From Stutzerimonas nosocomialis (GTDB lineage Bacteria; Pseudomonadota; Gammaproteobacteria; Pseudomonadales; Pseudomonadaceae), in the NCBI RefSeq assembly GCF_005876855.1, contig NZ_QLAE01000015.1, positions 1-64,000 of the forward strand: a stretch of 64,000 nucleotides of DNA, given 5' to 3'. The translations under genes and the position numbers were made by a program. How positions within the stretch are numbered: the first letter of the stretch is position 1; each line of letters starts with the position of its first letter. Below the pieces are notes generated by a model that was given only the letters and a program-made list of their open reading frames with translations, was not told the origin of the DNA and did no database searches. Below are positions 27,231 through 38,958 of this stretch, piece after piece.

Positions 27231-27246
27231 TGGCCCGCATCCTGCT
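27231..27246 (+). promoter_or_regulatory. Sigma-54-like promoter for rutABCDEF
   Basis: TGGCCCGCATCCTGCT has the invariant GG and GC pairs separated by 10 bp, with two mismatches to TGGCACG-N4-TTGCT. It ends 63 bp before the rutA start. The E. coli rut operon is NtrC/sigma-54-dependent, which supports it; no clear NtrC site pair was found. Confidence 0.5.
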
Positions 27247-27309
27247 CTGGCTCTGTCAACGCTCGCCCCCGAGGGCGGCCCCACAGGTACCTGGCAGAGA
27301 GGATCACCC

Positions 27310-28398
27310 ATGGACGTTGGCGTCTTTATCCCGATCGGCAACAACGGCTGGCTCATTTCCGAAAACGCGCCGCAATACATGCCGACCTTCGAACTCAACA
27401 AGGCCATCGTGCAGAAGGCCGAGCACTACGGCTTCGACTTCGCGCTCTCGATGATCAAGCTGCGCGGCTTCGGCGGGAAGACCGAGTTCTGGGAGCACAA
27501 CCTGGAGTCCTTCACGCTGATGGCGGGCCTCGCCGCCGTGACCAGCAAGATCCAGCTGTTCGCCACCGCCGCCACCCTGACCCTGCCGCCGGCCATCGTC
27601 GCGCGCATGGCCTCGACCATCGACTCGATCTCGAACGGCCGCTTCGGCGTCAACCTGGTCACCGGCTGGCAGAAGCCCGAGTACAGCCAGATGGGCCTGT
27701 GGCCGGGCGATGAATTCTTCGGCACCCGTTACCAGTACCTCGGCGAGTACGCCCAGGTGCTGCGCGATCTCTGGGCGACCGGCCGCAGCGACTTCAAGGG
27801 CGAGCACTTCCGGATGGAAGACTGCCGCGTCAGCCCGATCCCGCAGGCGGAGATGAAGATCATCTGCGCCGGCTCGTCGGACGCCGGCATGGCCTTCTCG
27901 GCGCAGTACGCCGACTACAACTTCTGCTTCGGCAAGGGCGTGAACACGCCCACCGCCTTCGCCCCGGCCACCGAGCGCCTGCTCAAGGCCACCGAGAAGA
28001 CCGGCCGCACCGTGACCTCCTGCGTGCTGTTCATGGTCATCGCCGACGAGACCGACGAGGCCGCCCGTGCCCGCTGGGAGCACTACAAGGCCGGCGCCGA
28101 CCAGGACGCCATCGCCTGGCTCGGCGAACAGGGCGCGGCGGACAAGACCTCCGGCAGCGACACCAACGTGCGGCAGATGGCCGACCCGACCTCGGCGGTG
28201 AACATCAACATGGGCACCCTCGTCGGCTCCTACGCCAACGTGGCCCGCATGCTCGACGAGATCGCCACGGTGCCCGGCATGCAGGGCGTGATGCTGACCT
28301 TCGACGACTTCCTCGAAGGCGTCGAGGCCTTCGGCCAGAAGATCCAGCCGCTGATGCACAGCCGGCGCCACATCGAACCGCTGAAGGAGTCCGCCTGA
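27310..28398 (+). CDS. rutA: Pyrimidine oxygenase RutA
   Basis: Flavin-dependent luciferase-like monooxygenase of 362 residues that opens the uracil ring to give ureidoacrylate (peroxide form) with FMNH2 from RutF. The bacterial-luciferase fold is evident in [36 protein letters not shown] and [20 protein letters not shown]. The ATG at 27310 gives the expected N-terminus; the GAGAGG upstream is its ribosome binding site. The downstream rutB ATG overlaps its TGA by 1 bp. Confidence 0.95.
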   Translation: MDVGVFIPIGNNGWLISENAPQYMPTFELNKAIVQKAEHYGFDFALSMIKLRGFGGKTEFWEHNLESFTLMAGLAAVTSKIQLFATAATLTLPPAIVARMASTIDSISNGRFGVNLVTGWQKPEYSQMGLWPGDEFFGTRYQYLGEYAQVLRDLWATGRSDFKGEHFRMEDCRVSPIPQAEMKIICAGSSDAGMAFSAQYADYNFCFGKGVNTPTAFAPATERLLKATEKTGRTVTSCVLFMVIADETDEAARARWEHYKAGADQDAIAWLGEQGAADKTSGSDTNVRQMADPTSAVNINMGTLVGSYANVARMLDEIATVPGMQGVMLTFDDFLEGVEAFGQKIQPLMHSRRHIEPLKESA

Positions 28399-29144
28399 TG
28401 AATGCCGCCGAACACTTTTCCGGTTACGCACCGGACCCGACCGGCGCCGCGCTGAAGCTGCCGGCGCGCCCCGAGCCGCTGGCGATGAAGGCCAGCGAGA
28501 CGGCGCTGATCGTGGTGGACATGCAGAACGCCTATGCGACCCGCGGGGGCTACCTGGACCTGGCCGGCTTCGACGTGTCGAGCACGGGGCCGGTGATCGA
28601 GAAGATCGCCCGGGCGCTCGCCACCGCCCGCGCGGCGGGCATCCAGGTGATCTTCCTGCAGAACGGCTGGGACGACCGCTACGTCGAGGCCGGCGGCCCG
28701 GGCTCGCCCAACTGGCACAAGTCCAATGCGCTGAAGACCATGCGCAAGCGCCCCGAACTGGCCGGCACGCTGCTGGCCAAGGGCGGCTGGGACTACCAGC
28801 TGGTGGACGCCCTCGAGCCGCAGCCGGGCGACATCGTGGTGCCCAAGCCGCGCTACAGCGGCTTCTTCAACTCGCACCTGGACAGCACCCTGCGCGCCCG
28901 CGGCATCCGCAACCTGGTGTTCACCGGCATCGCCACCAACGTGTGCGTGGAGTCGACCCTGCGTGACGGCTTCCACCTCGAATATTTCGGCGTGGTGCTG
29001 GCCGACGCCACCCACCAGGCCGGGCCGGAATTCGCCCAGCAGGCGGCGCTGTACAACATCGAGACGTTCTTCGGCTGGGTGTCCGGCGTGGACGACTTCT
29101 GCGCCACCTTCGCCAACGCCGAGGCCACCGCCCGCGCGCTGTAA
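28398..29144 (+). CDS. rutB: Ureidoacrylate amidohydrolase RutB
   Basis: Isochorismatase-fold hydrolase of 248 residues converting ureidoacrylate to carbamate and aminoacrylate. The triad residues are in [10 protein letters not shown] (Asp), [12 protein letters not shown] (Lys) and [11 protein letters not shown] (Cys). The RutB-specific N-terminus [16 protein letters not shown] is present. It overlaps rutA by 1 bp (TGATG) and precedes rutC, so assignment is firm. Confidence 0.95.
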   Translation: MNAAEHFSGYAPDPTGAALKLPARPEPLAMKASETALIVVDMQNAYATRGGYLDLAGFDVSSTGPVIEKIARALATARAAGIQVIFLQNGWDDRYVEAGGPGSPNWHKSNALKTMRKRPELAGTLLAKGGWDYQLVDALEPQPGDIVVPKPRYSGFFNSHLDSTLRARGIRNLVFTGIATNVCVESTLRDGFHLEYFGVVLADATHQAGPEFAQQAALYNIETFFGWVSGVDDFCATFANAEATARAL

Positions 29145-29588
<444 letters not shown>

Positions 29589-29628
29589 GGCTCGCCGACG
29601 CACGCATCACCGCCAGCGGAGGGACACC

Positions 29629-30426
29629 ATGCATTACGAACTTCACGGCCGCCCGGAGCCGGACGCACCGACGCTGGTGCTCTGCTCGGGCCTCGGCGGC
29701 GCCGGCGCGTTCTGGACGCCGCAGCTGCCGGCGCTGATCGACGACTACCGGGTGCTGGTCTACGACCAGCGCGGCACCGGCAAGAGCCCGGCGCAGATTC
29801 CCGAGGGCTATTCGATCGAGGCGATGGCCCGCGAGCTGATCGAGCTGCTCGACGCCGTGGGCATCGCGCGCTGCCACTTCGTCGGCCATGCCCTCGGCGG
29901 GCTGGTCGGCCTGCAGATCGCCCTGATGCGGCCGCAGCTGTTGCAGAGCCAGGTGCTGGTCAACGCCTGGAGCAGCCCCAACCCGCACAGCGCGCGCTGC
30001 TTCGCGGTGCGCACCCACCTGCTGCGCGACAGCGGCCCGGCGGCCTTCGTCCAGGCCCAGGCGCTGTTCCTCTACCCGCCGACCTGGATCGCCGAAAACA
30101 GCCAGCGCCTGGCCCGCGACGACGCCCACGCGCTGGCGCACTTCCCCGGACAGGACAATGTCCTGCGGCGCATCGGCGCGCTGCTGGCCTTCGATATCGA
30201 AGACCGGCTCGCCAGCATCACCACGCCGACCTTGCTGATCGCCAACCGCGACGACATGCTGGTGCCCTGGACCCGCTCGCAGCACCTGGCCGACCGTTTG
30301 CCCGACGCGCGTCTGGAACTGCTCGATCATGGCGGCCATGCCTCCAGCGTCAGCGACACGCCCACCTTCAACCGAATCCTGCTCGAGCACCTGGCGCGGC
30401 AGCGCGACCCGGCGACGGCAGCCTAA
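29629..30426 (+). CDS. rutD: Putative carbamate/aminoacrylate hydrolase RutD
   Basis: Alpha/beta hydrolase of 265 residues. It has the oxyanion region [12 protein letters not shown], the nucleophile elbow with [11 protein letters not shown] (Ala at the usual serine position, as is common in RutD) and a C-terminal histidine in LDHGGHASS. RutD assists removal of Rut intermediates; its substrate is not fully settled. A GGAGGG Shine-Dalgarno precedes the ATG. Confidence 0.9.
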   Translation: MHYELHGRPEPDAPTLVLCSGLGGAGAFWTPQLPALIDDYRVLVYDQRGTGKSPAQIPEGYSIEAMARELIELLDAVGIARCHFVGHALGGLVGLQIALMRPQLLQSQVLVNAWSSPNPHSARCFAVRTHLLRDSGPAAFVQAQALFLYPPTWIAENSQRLARDDAHALAHFPGQDNVLRRIGALLAFDIEDRLASITTPTLLIANRDDMLVPWTRSQHLADRLPDARLELLDHGGHASSVSDTPTFNRILLEHLARQRDPATAA

Positions 30427-30437
30427 AGGAACCCTCC

Positions 30438-31028
30438 ATGCCCACTCCGCTCGATTCCATCGCCCTGGCCGCCCTGCTCGGCGAGGCCCGCACCCACAGC
30501 TACTGGCTGCCCGGCGAGATCCCCGACAGCCTGCTGCGCCAGCTCTACGAGCTGGTCCGCCAGGGACCGACCGCGGTCAACAGCTGCCCGGGCCGCTTCG
30601 TCTTCGTACGCACGCCCCAGGGCAAGGAAAAGCTCGCGCCCTGCCTGTCCAAGGGCAACCTGGAAAAGACCATGAGCGCGCCGGTGACGGTCATCGTCGC
30701 CTATGACGAGGACTTTCCCGAGACCCTGCCCGCACTCTTCCCCCATGCCGATGCGCGCAGCTGGTACGCCGGCCAGGCGGCGCTGATCACCGAGAACGCC
30801 CTGCGCAACAGCTCGCTGCAAGCCGGCTACCTGATCCTCGCGGCCCGGGCGCTGGGGCTCGATTGCGGGCCGATGTCGGGCTTCGACGCCAAGGCGCTGG
30901 ACGAGGCCTTCTTCGCCGGCACCACCTGGAAATCCAACCTGTTGATCAACCTCGGCTACGGCGATGCCAGCAAGCTGCGCGACCGCCTGCCGCGACTGCC
31001 ATTCGAAAAGGCCTGCGTTCTGGCCTGA
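30438..31028 (+). CDS. rutE: Malonic semialdehyde reductase RutE
   Basis: Nitroreductase-fold FMN enzyme of 196 residues reducing malonic semialdehyde to 3-hydroxypropionate, the last step of the Rut route. Family features are [37 protein letters not shown] and a C-terminal LLINLGYGD. It is preceded by AAAGGA 7-8 nt before the ATG and separated from rutD by 11 bp. Confidence 0.93.
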   Translation: MPTPLDSIALAALLGEARTHSYWLPGEIPDSLLRQLYELVRQGPTAVNSCPGRFVFVRTPQGKEKLAPCLSKGNLEKTMSAPVTVIVAYDEDFPETLPALFPHADARSWYAGQAALITENALRNSSLQAGYLILAARALGLDCGPMSGFDAKALDEAFFAGTTWKSNLLINLGYGDASKLRDRLPRLPFEKACVLA

Positions 31029-31041
31029 TGGAGGAACGTCC

Positions 31042-31572
31042 ATGCAACTGGCTACCCTCGAGACGATCCGCGACCTGCCGGCGCCGGTGTCCCGGCTCGA
31101 CTACCGCGACGCCATGGCCCACATGGCTGCGGCGGTGAACATCGTCACCACCGACGGCCCGGCCGGACGCGCCGGCTTCACCGCGACCGCGGTGTGCAGC
31201 GTCAGCGACGAGCCGCCGACCCTGCTGGTCTGCCTCAACCGCTCGGCCTCGGTGCATGCGGTGTTCGCCGCGCACCAGGCCCTGTGCGTGAACACCCTGT
31301 GCGACGACCAGCGCGCGCTGTCCAACCTGTTCGGCGGCAAGACCGACATGGCCGAGCGCTTCGCCGCCGCCCACTGGACCACCGCCGTGACCGGGGCGCC
31401 GCTGCTCGAGGGGGCGGCGGTCTCGTTCGACTGCCGCATCAGCCACAGCACCAGCGTCGGCACCCATGACATCCTCTATTGCGAAGTGCTCGCCGTGCGC
31501 CAGCGCGACGCCGCCGACGCGCTGGTCTACTTCGGCCGCAACTACCACGGGCTGCCCGGCGCGGCCTGCTGA
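31042..31572 (+). CDS. rutF: FMN reductase RutF
   Basis: Flavin reductase-like protein of 176 residues supplying reduced FMN to RutA. The split-barrel flavin-binding features are [39 protein letters not shown] and FGRNYHGL near the end. The ATG at 31042 has GGAGGAA upstream. In the E. coli operon rutG (pyrimidine permease) follows rutF; here the next genes are unrelated. Confidence 0.93.
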   Translation: MQLATLETIRDLPAPVSRLDYRDAMAHMAAAVNIVTTDGPAGRAGFTATAVCSVSDEPPTLLVCLNRSASVHAVFAAHQALCVNTLCDDQRALSNLFGGKTDMAERFAAAHWTTAVTGAPLLEGAAVSFDCRISHSTSVGTHDILYCEVLAVRQRDAADALVYFGRNYHGLPGAAC

Positions 31573-31842
31573 TCCGGCCGTTCTTGTAGGGCGCTCGGGG
31601 ACGCCGGGCCTCGACCGCAATTGCTCCGATGCCCTTTTTCGCGGTCGAGACCGCTTCCACGGGGCCACCGGCACGAGGCCGTCCAGGCCGTAGGGCGTGA
31701 TGCGCCAGCGCTCGCCCCGACTTTCTCATTGATGGTTTCAGCTCCGGTGCGCTTTGCCTGGTGGGAGCGGCCGGGACGCCGGGGCTCGACCGCAATGGCG
31801 CCCCTTCCAGATGCAACAAACAGCATTCGCCATCGCGCTATT
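31573..31842. repeat. Extragenic direct repeat region after rutF
   Basis: No gene was recognised. Two copies of a G/C-rich motif (GGGACGCCGGGCCTCGACCG and GGGACGCCGGGGCTCGACCG) lie at 31598 and 31773, and a partial inverted copy (GCGGTCGAGACCGC) at about 31640. They resemble dispersed extragenic palindromes of pseudomonads. The rutF terminator may lie within them. Confidence 0.5.
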
Positions 31843-31866
31843 AAATGTTATGTTATAACAGTTAAT
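31843..31866 (+). promoter_or_regulatory. Zur box upstream of dksA2
   Basis: AAATGTTATGTTATAACAGT contains the perfect palindrome TGTTATAACA (31851-31860) with AT-rich flanks, close to the gamma-proteobacterial Zur consensus (GTTATA-TATAAC core). It ends 21 bp before the dksA2 start and likely covers the promoter, giving zinc-limitation induction. Confidence 0.85.
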
Positions 31867-31887
31867 TCATCCTTGAACCGAAGCGCC

Positions 31888-32292
31888 ATGACCGAAGCCG
31901 AACTTCTCGCCCAGCCTGCCGGGCACTACATGAACGACGAGCAGCAGGCGTTCTTTCGTGACCTGTTGCTGGCCCAGCGCAGCGACCTGCAGCAGCGCAT
32001 CTCGAACGAATTCGAAGGCCTGCGCGAGCAGGAGCCCAGCAGCGATCCCGCCGACGTGGGCAGCGCCGAGGAGCAGCGCCAGTGGCAGCTGCGCGTGCTC
32101 GAACGCAACAAGAAGCTGCTCGACAAGATCGACGAGGCCTTGCAGCGCCTGGCCCGTGGCGAATACGGCTGGTGCCGCGAGACCGGCGAGCCGATCGGCC
32201 TCAGGCGCCTGCTGCTAAGGCCCACCGCCGAACTGTGCATCGAAGCCAAAGAGCGCCAGGAAGCGCGCGAAAGACACCACCGCAACGCCTGA
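31888..32292 (+). CDS. dksA2: Zinc-free DksA paralog, DksA2
   Basis: RNA polymerase-binding coiled-coil protein of 134 residues that acts with ppGpp and substitutes for zinc-containing DksA under zinc starvation. The coiled coil has the acidic tip [12 protein letters not shown]. In the C-terminal globular part the usual four zinc cysteines are reduced to two: CRET and CIEA, the DksA2 pattern. The ATG at 31888 follows the Zur box directly. It heads an operon with zigA (10-bp gap). A longer frame upstream to 31621 is not conserved. Confidence 0.93.
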   Translation: MTEAELLAQPAGHYMNDEQQAFFRDLLLAQRSDLQQRISNEFEGLREQEPSSDPADVGSAEEQRQWQLRVLERNKKLLDKIDEALQRLARGEYGWCRETGEPIGLRRLLLRPTAELCIEAKERQEARERHHRNA

Positions 32293-32302
32293 GGACACCC
32301 CC

Positions 32303-33507
<1,205 letters not shown>

Positions 33508-33508
<1 letters not shown>

Positions 33509-34146
33509 TGCTGGCCCGGCAACGCTCGTTCGGGCCGCAGCAGCGATTCGGCGACGCGCCGGCGGTACTCGGGGAAGCCCTGCGCGACGGGGTCAACCTG
33601 GCGGTCTGGCGACGCGCGCTCTCACCGCAGCTGCGCGACTTCTGCCAGGCCGTCGCGGCCAATCCCGCGCCGCTGGCCGAGTCGCGGGTCCTGGACGTGG
33701 AGGGTGACGCCCCCTGCGTGCTGGAGTCGTTCGCAACGGCCTGTCGCGGCCTGGACGGCTATCCGGACTTCATCGATGACGTGACCTGGCTGACCGGCGC
33801 CTTTGCCTGCCTGGTCGATGCGCGTCGGGTCGGTGTCAGGCTGCGCCTGCTGGACCAGGCCATGTGCCCGCGCTTTCACGTGGACCATGTGCCGTTACGA
33901 CTGATCACCACCTATGTCGGCACGGGCAGCCAGTGGCTGCGCGAAGAGACGATGCCGCGCCAGCGCCTGGGCGATCCGGCCGCCGAGCCGGTCGAGGCAA
34001 GGATGATCGAGCAGCTTCCGACCGGCGCGGTCGCGCTGTTCAAGGGCGAGAAATGGCAAGGCAACGAGGGCGCCGGGATCATCCACCGTTCGCCGCCGAG
34101 CGATGGCGGACGGCGCCTGATCCTGACCCTGGATTGGCTGGCCTGA
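33508..34146 (+). CDS. DUF1826 protein of the zinc-limitation operon
   Basis: Protein of 212 residues of the DUF1826 family, found next to COG0523 genes in pseudomonads. Features are DAPCVLESFATACRGLDGYPD, a possible metal-binding CPRFHVDHVPLRLITTY (Cys/His/Asp/His cluster) and FKGEKWQGNEGAGIIHRSP. The HxDH motif resembles metal or cofactor ligands of cupin-like enzymes, but no function is known. It starts within the zigA stop codon (TGATG), so it belongs to the same Zur-controlled message. Confidence 0.88.
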
Positions 34147-34247
34147 ACCAGGGCTTGCGGCACCCCCCTTGCGCCGAACGCCAGCGCTGGCCCCAGCCTG
34201 CGGTGGGGCCGTTAAACTACGGGCCCCTTCCTTGCCGCGTTGCCGCC

Positions 34248-34841
34248 ATGCCGTTCAGCCTGTCCGCCCCCTGCGACTACCAGGAAATCATCCGCAAGAG
34301 CCGTTTTCTCGCCCACGCGGCGCCGGTCGCCAGTGCCGCCGAGGCCCAGGCCTTCATCGAGCAGGTCAGCGATGCCGGCGCGACGCACAACTGCTGGGCC
34401 TGGAAAGTCGGTGCGCAATACCGTTTCAGCGACGACGGCGAGCCGGGCGGCACCGCCGGCAGGCCCATGCTCAGCGCTATCGAGGGACAGGACTGCGACC
34501 AGGTGGTGGTGGTCGTCACGCGCTGGTACGGCGGCATTCAGCTCGGCACCGGCGGCCTGGCCCGCGCCTATGGCGGCACCACCGCCAAATGCCTGCAGGC
34601 CGGCGAGCGCATCGAGCTGGTCGCCCTCAGTCGCTGGCGCTGCCACTGCCCCTTCGGCGAACTCGCGTTGCTGAAGGCGCGCCTGGTCGATCTCGGCGCG
34701 CAGCTCGAGCAGGAGCACTTCGACGGCACCGGGGCGGAGCTGGTCATCGCCTTGCCGCAGGCCGACGTGGACAGGCTGCGCCGGTTGCTGGCGGACATCA
34801 GCCGCGGTCAGATCAGCCTCGAGGCCTGCGACTCCGTTTAG
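34248..34841 (+). CDS. YigZ/IMPACT family protein
   Basis: Protein of 197 residues. The N-terminal UPF0029/Impact domain is clear: IIRKSRFLAHAAPV, DAGATHNCWAWKVG, FSDDGEPGGTAGRPML and VVVTRWYGGIQLGTGGLARAYGG. The C-terminal DUF1949 domain (QLEQEHFDGTGAELVIALPQ) completes the usual layout. Eukaryotic Impact modulates GCN2; the bacterial role is unsettled. The ATG at 34248 gives the family start. Confidence 0.9.
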   Translation: MPFSLSAPCDYQEIIRKSRFLAHAAPVASAAEAQAFIEQVSDAGATHNCWAWKVGAQYRFSDDGEPGGTAGRPMLSAIEGQDCDQVVVVVTRWYGGIQLGTGGLARAYGGTTAKCLQAGERIELVALSRWRCHCPFGELALLKARLVDLGAQLEQEHFDGTGAELVIALPQADVDRLRRLLADISRGQISLEACDSV

Positions 34842-36229
<1,388 letters not shown>

Positions 36230-36240
36230 ACCAAAGTCGA

Positions 36241-36254
36241 TTGATCCGAATCAA
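36241..36254 (+). promoter_or_regulatory. Anr/Dnr (FNR-type) box
   Basis: TTGATCCGAATCAA is a perfect match to TTGAT-N4-ATCAA. A plausible -10 element (TAGACT near 36279) would put transcription start around 36289, so the box would centre near -41.5, the classical activating position. The downstream gene is the small ORF at 36309. Confidence 0.82.
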
Positions 36255-36308
36255 GGCAGGTTCCGGATCAGCGTCTAGACTCAGGGTCCATTTCCTGGAG
36301 GTGGACCC

Positions 36309-36488
36309 ATGAACATCCGCGTTTGCCCCAACCGATCAGCCCGCAACGGCACCTGGCAGGTGAGCCTGGACCGCCATCAGGTGTCCTTCCGCAGCGAAGC
36401 CGAGGCCAGGGCCTTCGTCGATCTGCTGCAGAGCCGCCTCGCAGCGCCCCACCCGCTGCCCCGCGAACCGCAAACCCTGCACGTCTGA
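36309..36488 (+). CDS. Small protein under probable Anr/Dnr control
   Basis: Protein of 59 residues, MNIRVCPNRSARNGTWQVSL and onward to PREPQTLHV, with a GGAGG Shine-Dalgarno 7 nt before the ATG. A beta-hairpin-like WQVSLDRHQVSFRS followed by a helix (EAEARAFVDLLQSRLA) suggests a compact alpha/beta fold. No signal peptide or membrane segment. It sits downstream of a perfect Anr/Dnr box and is therefore probably induced by low oxygen or denitrification. I do not recognise a family. Confidence 0.78.
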   Translation: MNIRVCPNRSARNGTWQVSLDRHQVSFRSEAEARAFVDLLQSRLAAPHPLPREPQTLHV

Positions 36489-36501
36489 ACGGCCGCCTCG
36501 T

Positions 36502-37677
36502 CTAGGCGAGGCGGCGTCCGCGAACGGTCCAGCGGACCACGGCAACGGCCAGCAGCCCGCACAGGCTGAAGGTCGCGGCCAGTGGCATGGCCGTGCCGTT
36601 GTGCAGCAACCCGACCAGCGACGCGAAGCCGGCGGCCGCGCTGAACTGCAGGCAGCCGAGCAGGGCCGACGCGCTGCCGGCATTGGCGCCCTGCCCCGCC
36701 ATCGCGCAGGCGGTCGCATTGGGGAGGATGCAGCCGAGGCTGGAAATACAGACGAACAGCGGTATCAGGAGCGGCCAGAGCATCGGCGGGCGCAACGCCG
36801 CGACCATCAGCAGCACCAGGGCGCTGACGAAATACACCAGGATCCAGCGCTGCAGCCAGAACTCCGGCCCGCGCAGAAGCATCAGCCGCGCGTTGACCTG
36901 CGCCATCACGATGAAGCCCACCGCATTGATGCCGAAGAGCCAGCCGTAGTGCTGCGGCGCAACGCCATAGAGCTCGATGAAGACGAAGGGCGAACCGGCG
37001 ATGTAGGCGAACATCCCGGCCATGGCGAAGCCGCCGGTCATCGCATTGCCCAGGAACTGGCGGTCGCCGAACATGCGCCGATACTGGCCCAGCGCGCCGG
37101 ACATCGGCGCCGGTGGCAGGCCCTTGGGATAGGTTTCCGGCAGCCACAGCGTCACCGCGATCAGGCAGGCGCCGCTGAACAGCGTCAGGGCGACGAAGAT
37201 CGACGACCAGCCCAGGTGCGCCAGCAGCAGCCCGCCGAGCACCGGCGCCAGGATCGGTGCCAACCCCATCACCAGCATCAGCTGGGAGAACACCTTGGCG
37301 CTGGCCATCGGATCGCACAGGTCGCGCACCACCGCGCGGGCGACCACCATGCCGGCGCAGCCGCCCAGCGCCTGCACGAAGCGCGCGCCGATCAGCCAGT
37401 CCATCGACGGCGCGAACGAGCAGGCCAGCGAAGCCAGGGTGAACAGCGTGACGCCGAGCAGCAGCGGCCGCCGCCGTCCGTAACGATCGGCCAGCGGGCC
37501 GTAGATCAGCTGGCCGATGGCCAGGCCGATGAAATACGCGGCCAGCGACTGCTGGACGTGCTCCACATGGGTATCGAAGGCTTGGGCGATCGCCGGGAAG
37601 GCAGGCAGGTAGAAGTCGATGGCCAGGGGGCCGAAGGCGCTGAGCGCGCCGAGAATCAAGAGAATCCGCAGAGGCAT
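36502..37677 (-). CDS. Bcr/CflA family drug-resistance MFS exporter
   Basis: Inner-membrane proton antiporter of 391 residues with twelve predicted helices. The N-terminus (LRILLILGALSAFGPLAIDF, YLPAFPAIAQAF) and the loop motif A GPLADRYGRRRPLLLG between helices 2 and 3 are typical of the Bcr/CflA group that exports bicyclomycin, chloramphenicol or related compounds. A TetR-type gene lies 322 bp upstream on the opposite strand, with a palindromic operator between them, so repression by that regulator is likely. Confidence 0.9.
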   Translation of the reverse strand: MPLRILLILGALSAFGPLAIDFYLPAFPAIAQAFDTHVEHVQQSLAAYFIGLAIGQLIYGPLADRYGRRRPLLLGVTLFTLASLACSFAPSMDWLIGARFVQALGGCAGMVVARAVVRDLCDPMASAKVFSQLMLVMGLAPILAPVLGGLLLAHLGWSSIFVALTLFSGACLIAVTLWLPETYPKGLPPAPMSGALGQYRRMFGDRQFLGNAMTGGFAMAGMFAYIAGSPFVFIELYGVAPQHYGWLFGINAVGFIVMAQVNARLMLLRGPEFWLQRWILVYFVSALVLLMVAALRPPMLWPLLIPLFVCISSLGCILPNATACAMAGQGANAGSASALLGCLQFSAAAGFASLVGLLHNGTAMPLAATFSLCGLLAVAVVRWTVRGRRLA

Positions 37678-37999
37678 TGCCTACTCCAACACATGGAAAA
37701 CCCCTCGCGATGGCGGTGGGTTACCGACGCGATGCCAGAGCTTGGACATTTACAGGGGCGTAAGATGCTGTTACATACACTCTCGATTGTAAACCTATGA
37801 CAGCTACTTGTGGGCCGTTACCCTGAACGCACTTTGCCAATCGACGCATCCGGCCCAATGCCGCTGCGTCAGCGGCGCGTCGAACAGCGGAACGTTTGCG
37901 GCCCGCAACCCCCCCTGGGGCAGGAGCGAGCCACCAGGCTCGCGGTATTCGCCACCTGACCCGGCACCGAGCCGGGCGACACCTTTTTGAACGACCGCC
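37678..37999. other. Divergent promoter region of MFS exporter and TetR regulator
   Basis: 322 bp without a gene. Besides the palindrome at 37771, a second half-site-like TTTACAGG occurs at 37750. The right half is GC-rich and presumably carries the leader of the TetR-type gene. Confidence 0.5.
37771..37792. promoter_or_regulatory. Palindromic operator-like site between MFS and TetR genes
   Basis: TTACATACACTCTCGATTGTAA carries TTACA and TGTAA arms separated by 12 bp, 94 bp upstream of the MFS exporter start. TetR/AcrR/TtgR-type repressors bind TTACA-containing palindromes, and a TetR gene is divergent next to it. Confidence 0.55.
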
Positions 38000-38623
38000 A
38001 TGCGCCGAACCAAAGAAGACGCCGAAAAAACCCGCATCGCCATCCTGGCCTCAGCCGAACGGCTGTTCCTCGAGCGCGGCGTGGCCCACACCAGCCTCGA
38101 CCAGATCGCCCGCGACGCGGGGGTCACCCGGGGCGCCATCTACTGGCATTTCGAGAACAAGGCGCACCTGTTCCACGAAATGCTCAATCAGGTCCGCCTG
38201 CCACCCGAGCAACTGGCTGAGCGCCTGAGCCGATGTGACCAGCAGCAACCCCTGCGGGTGTTGCGCGATCTCTGCGTGGAAGGGATCGAAACCCTGGGCC
38301 ACGACGAGCAGAAGCAGCGCATCCTCACCATTCTGCTGCACCGCTGCGAGTTCACCGACGAGCTGCGCGAGGCCGAGGAACGCCACAACGCCTTCATCGA
38401 TCAGTTCATCGATACCTGCGAACAGCTGATGATCTGCGCCGAAAAGCACCTGCGCCCCGGGGTGACGCCGCGCCTGGCGGCCCTGTCGGTGCATGCCCTG
38501 ATGATCGGCCTGTTCACCGACTGGACCCGCGACCCGACGCTCTACGACGCCAAGAGCGATCCGGCCGCGCTGATCGATCCGCTGTTCAGGGGCCTGCTCG
38601 CCGACGGTGCGAGCCTGGACTGA
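38000..38623 (+). CDS. TetR/AcrR family regulator (AcrR/TtgR-like)
   Basis: Repressor of 207 residues. The N-terminus MRRTKEDAEKTRIAILASAE and the HTH (TSLDQIARDAGVTRGAIYWH) are characteristic of AcrR/TtgR-type efflux-pump repressors. The C-terminal ligand domain keeps LTILLHRCEFTDELREAEER. Such genes usually stand next to an RND operon; here the neighbour is a single MFS exporter, and the RND operon in this window begins 3.9 kb away beyond a copper module. Control of the MFS gene is the simplest reading. Confidence 0.88.
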   Translation: MRRTKEDAEKTRIAILASAERLFLERGVAHTSLDQIARDAGVTRGAIYWHFENKAHLFHEMLNQVRLPPEQLAERLSRCDQQQPLRVLRDLCVEGIETLGHDEQKQRILTILLHRCEFTDELREAEERHNAFIDQFIDTCEQLMICAEKHLRPGVTPRLAALSVHALMIGLFTDWTRDPTLYDAKSDPAALIDPLFRGLLADGASLD

Positions 38624-38626
38624 GCC

Positions 38627-38824
38627 TCAGCCGGAGACGACCCGGTACCCCTCCTCCTCGATCGCCTGGCGGACCTCGGCAGGGTCCAGCCGACCATCCG
38701 CCTCGACGAGTCCGCTGGCCAACTCGATGCGCACGCGCGCCTCGGGGTCCAGCCGCTTGATCGCCTCGCTCACGGCGCGCTCGCAGTGAGCGCAGGTCAT
38801 ACCTTCCACCGTCAAACGTTGCAT
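38627..38824 (-). CDS. copZ: Copper chaperone, heavy-metal-associated domain (CopZ)
   Basis: Small HMA-domain protein of 65 residues with the Cu(I)-binding GMTCAHC motif at residues 8-14 and the ferredoxin-like beta-alpha-beta pattern. It delivers Cu(I) to CopA or buffers it in the cytoplasm. I start at MQRLTVEG (38824), preceded by GGAGGAGA; the frame runs further upstream across the promoter. It has its own CueR-type promoter divergent from copA. Confidence 0.92.
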   Translation of the reverse strand: MQRLTVEGMTCAHCERAVSEAIKRLDPEARVRIELASGLVEADGRLDPAEVRQAIEEEGYRVVSG

Positions 38825-38852
38825 GCTGTTCTCCTCCGTTGTGATGCCCGGG

Positions 38853-38883
38853 ATTGTCGGCCTTGCCACCCGGGCAAGGTCAA
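38853..38883 (-). promoter_or_regulatory. CueR-type promoter for copZ
   Basis: On the minus strand TTGACC (38883-38878) and GACAAT (38858-38853) are separated by 19 bp, the overlong spacing typical of MerR-family activation. The spacer carries a dyad CCTTGCC/GGCAAGG. Confidence 0.85.
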
Positions 38884-38907
38884 GCCGAATCCCGGCTGCC
38901 TGTCCGC

Positions 38908-38938
38908 TTGACCTTCCCATAGGGTCAAGGTCGATCAT
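38908..38938 (+). promoter_or_regulatory. CueR-type promoter for copA
   Basis: TTGACC (38908-38913) and a weak -10 GATCAT (38933-38938) are spaced by 19 bp. The spacer contains the dyad ACCTT...AAGGT expected for CueR. It lies just upstream of the copA ribosome binding site, so the leader is very short. Confidence 0.82.
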
Positions 38939-38958
38939 GTGTGACACAGGAGGCTCCC

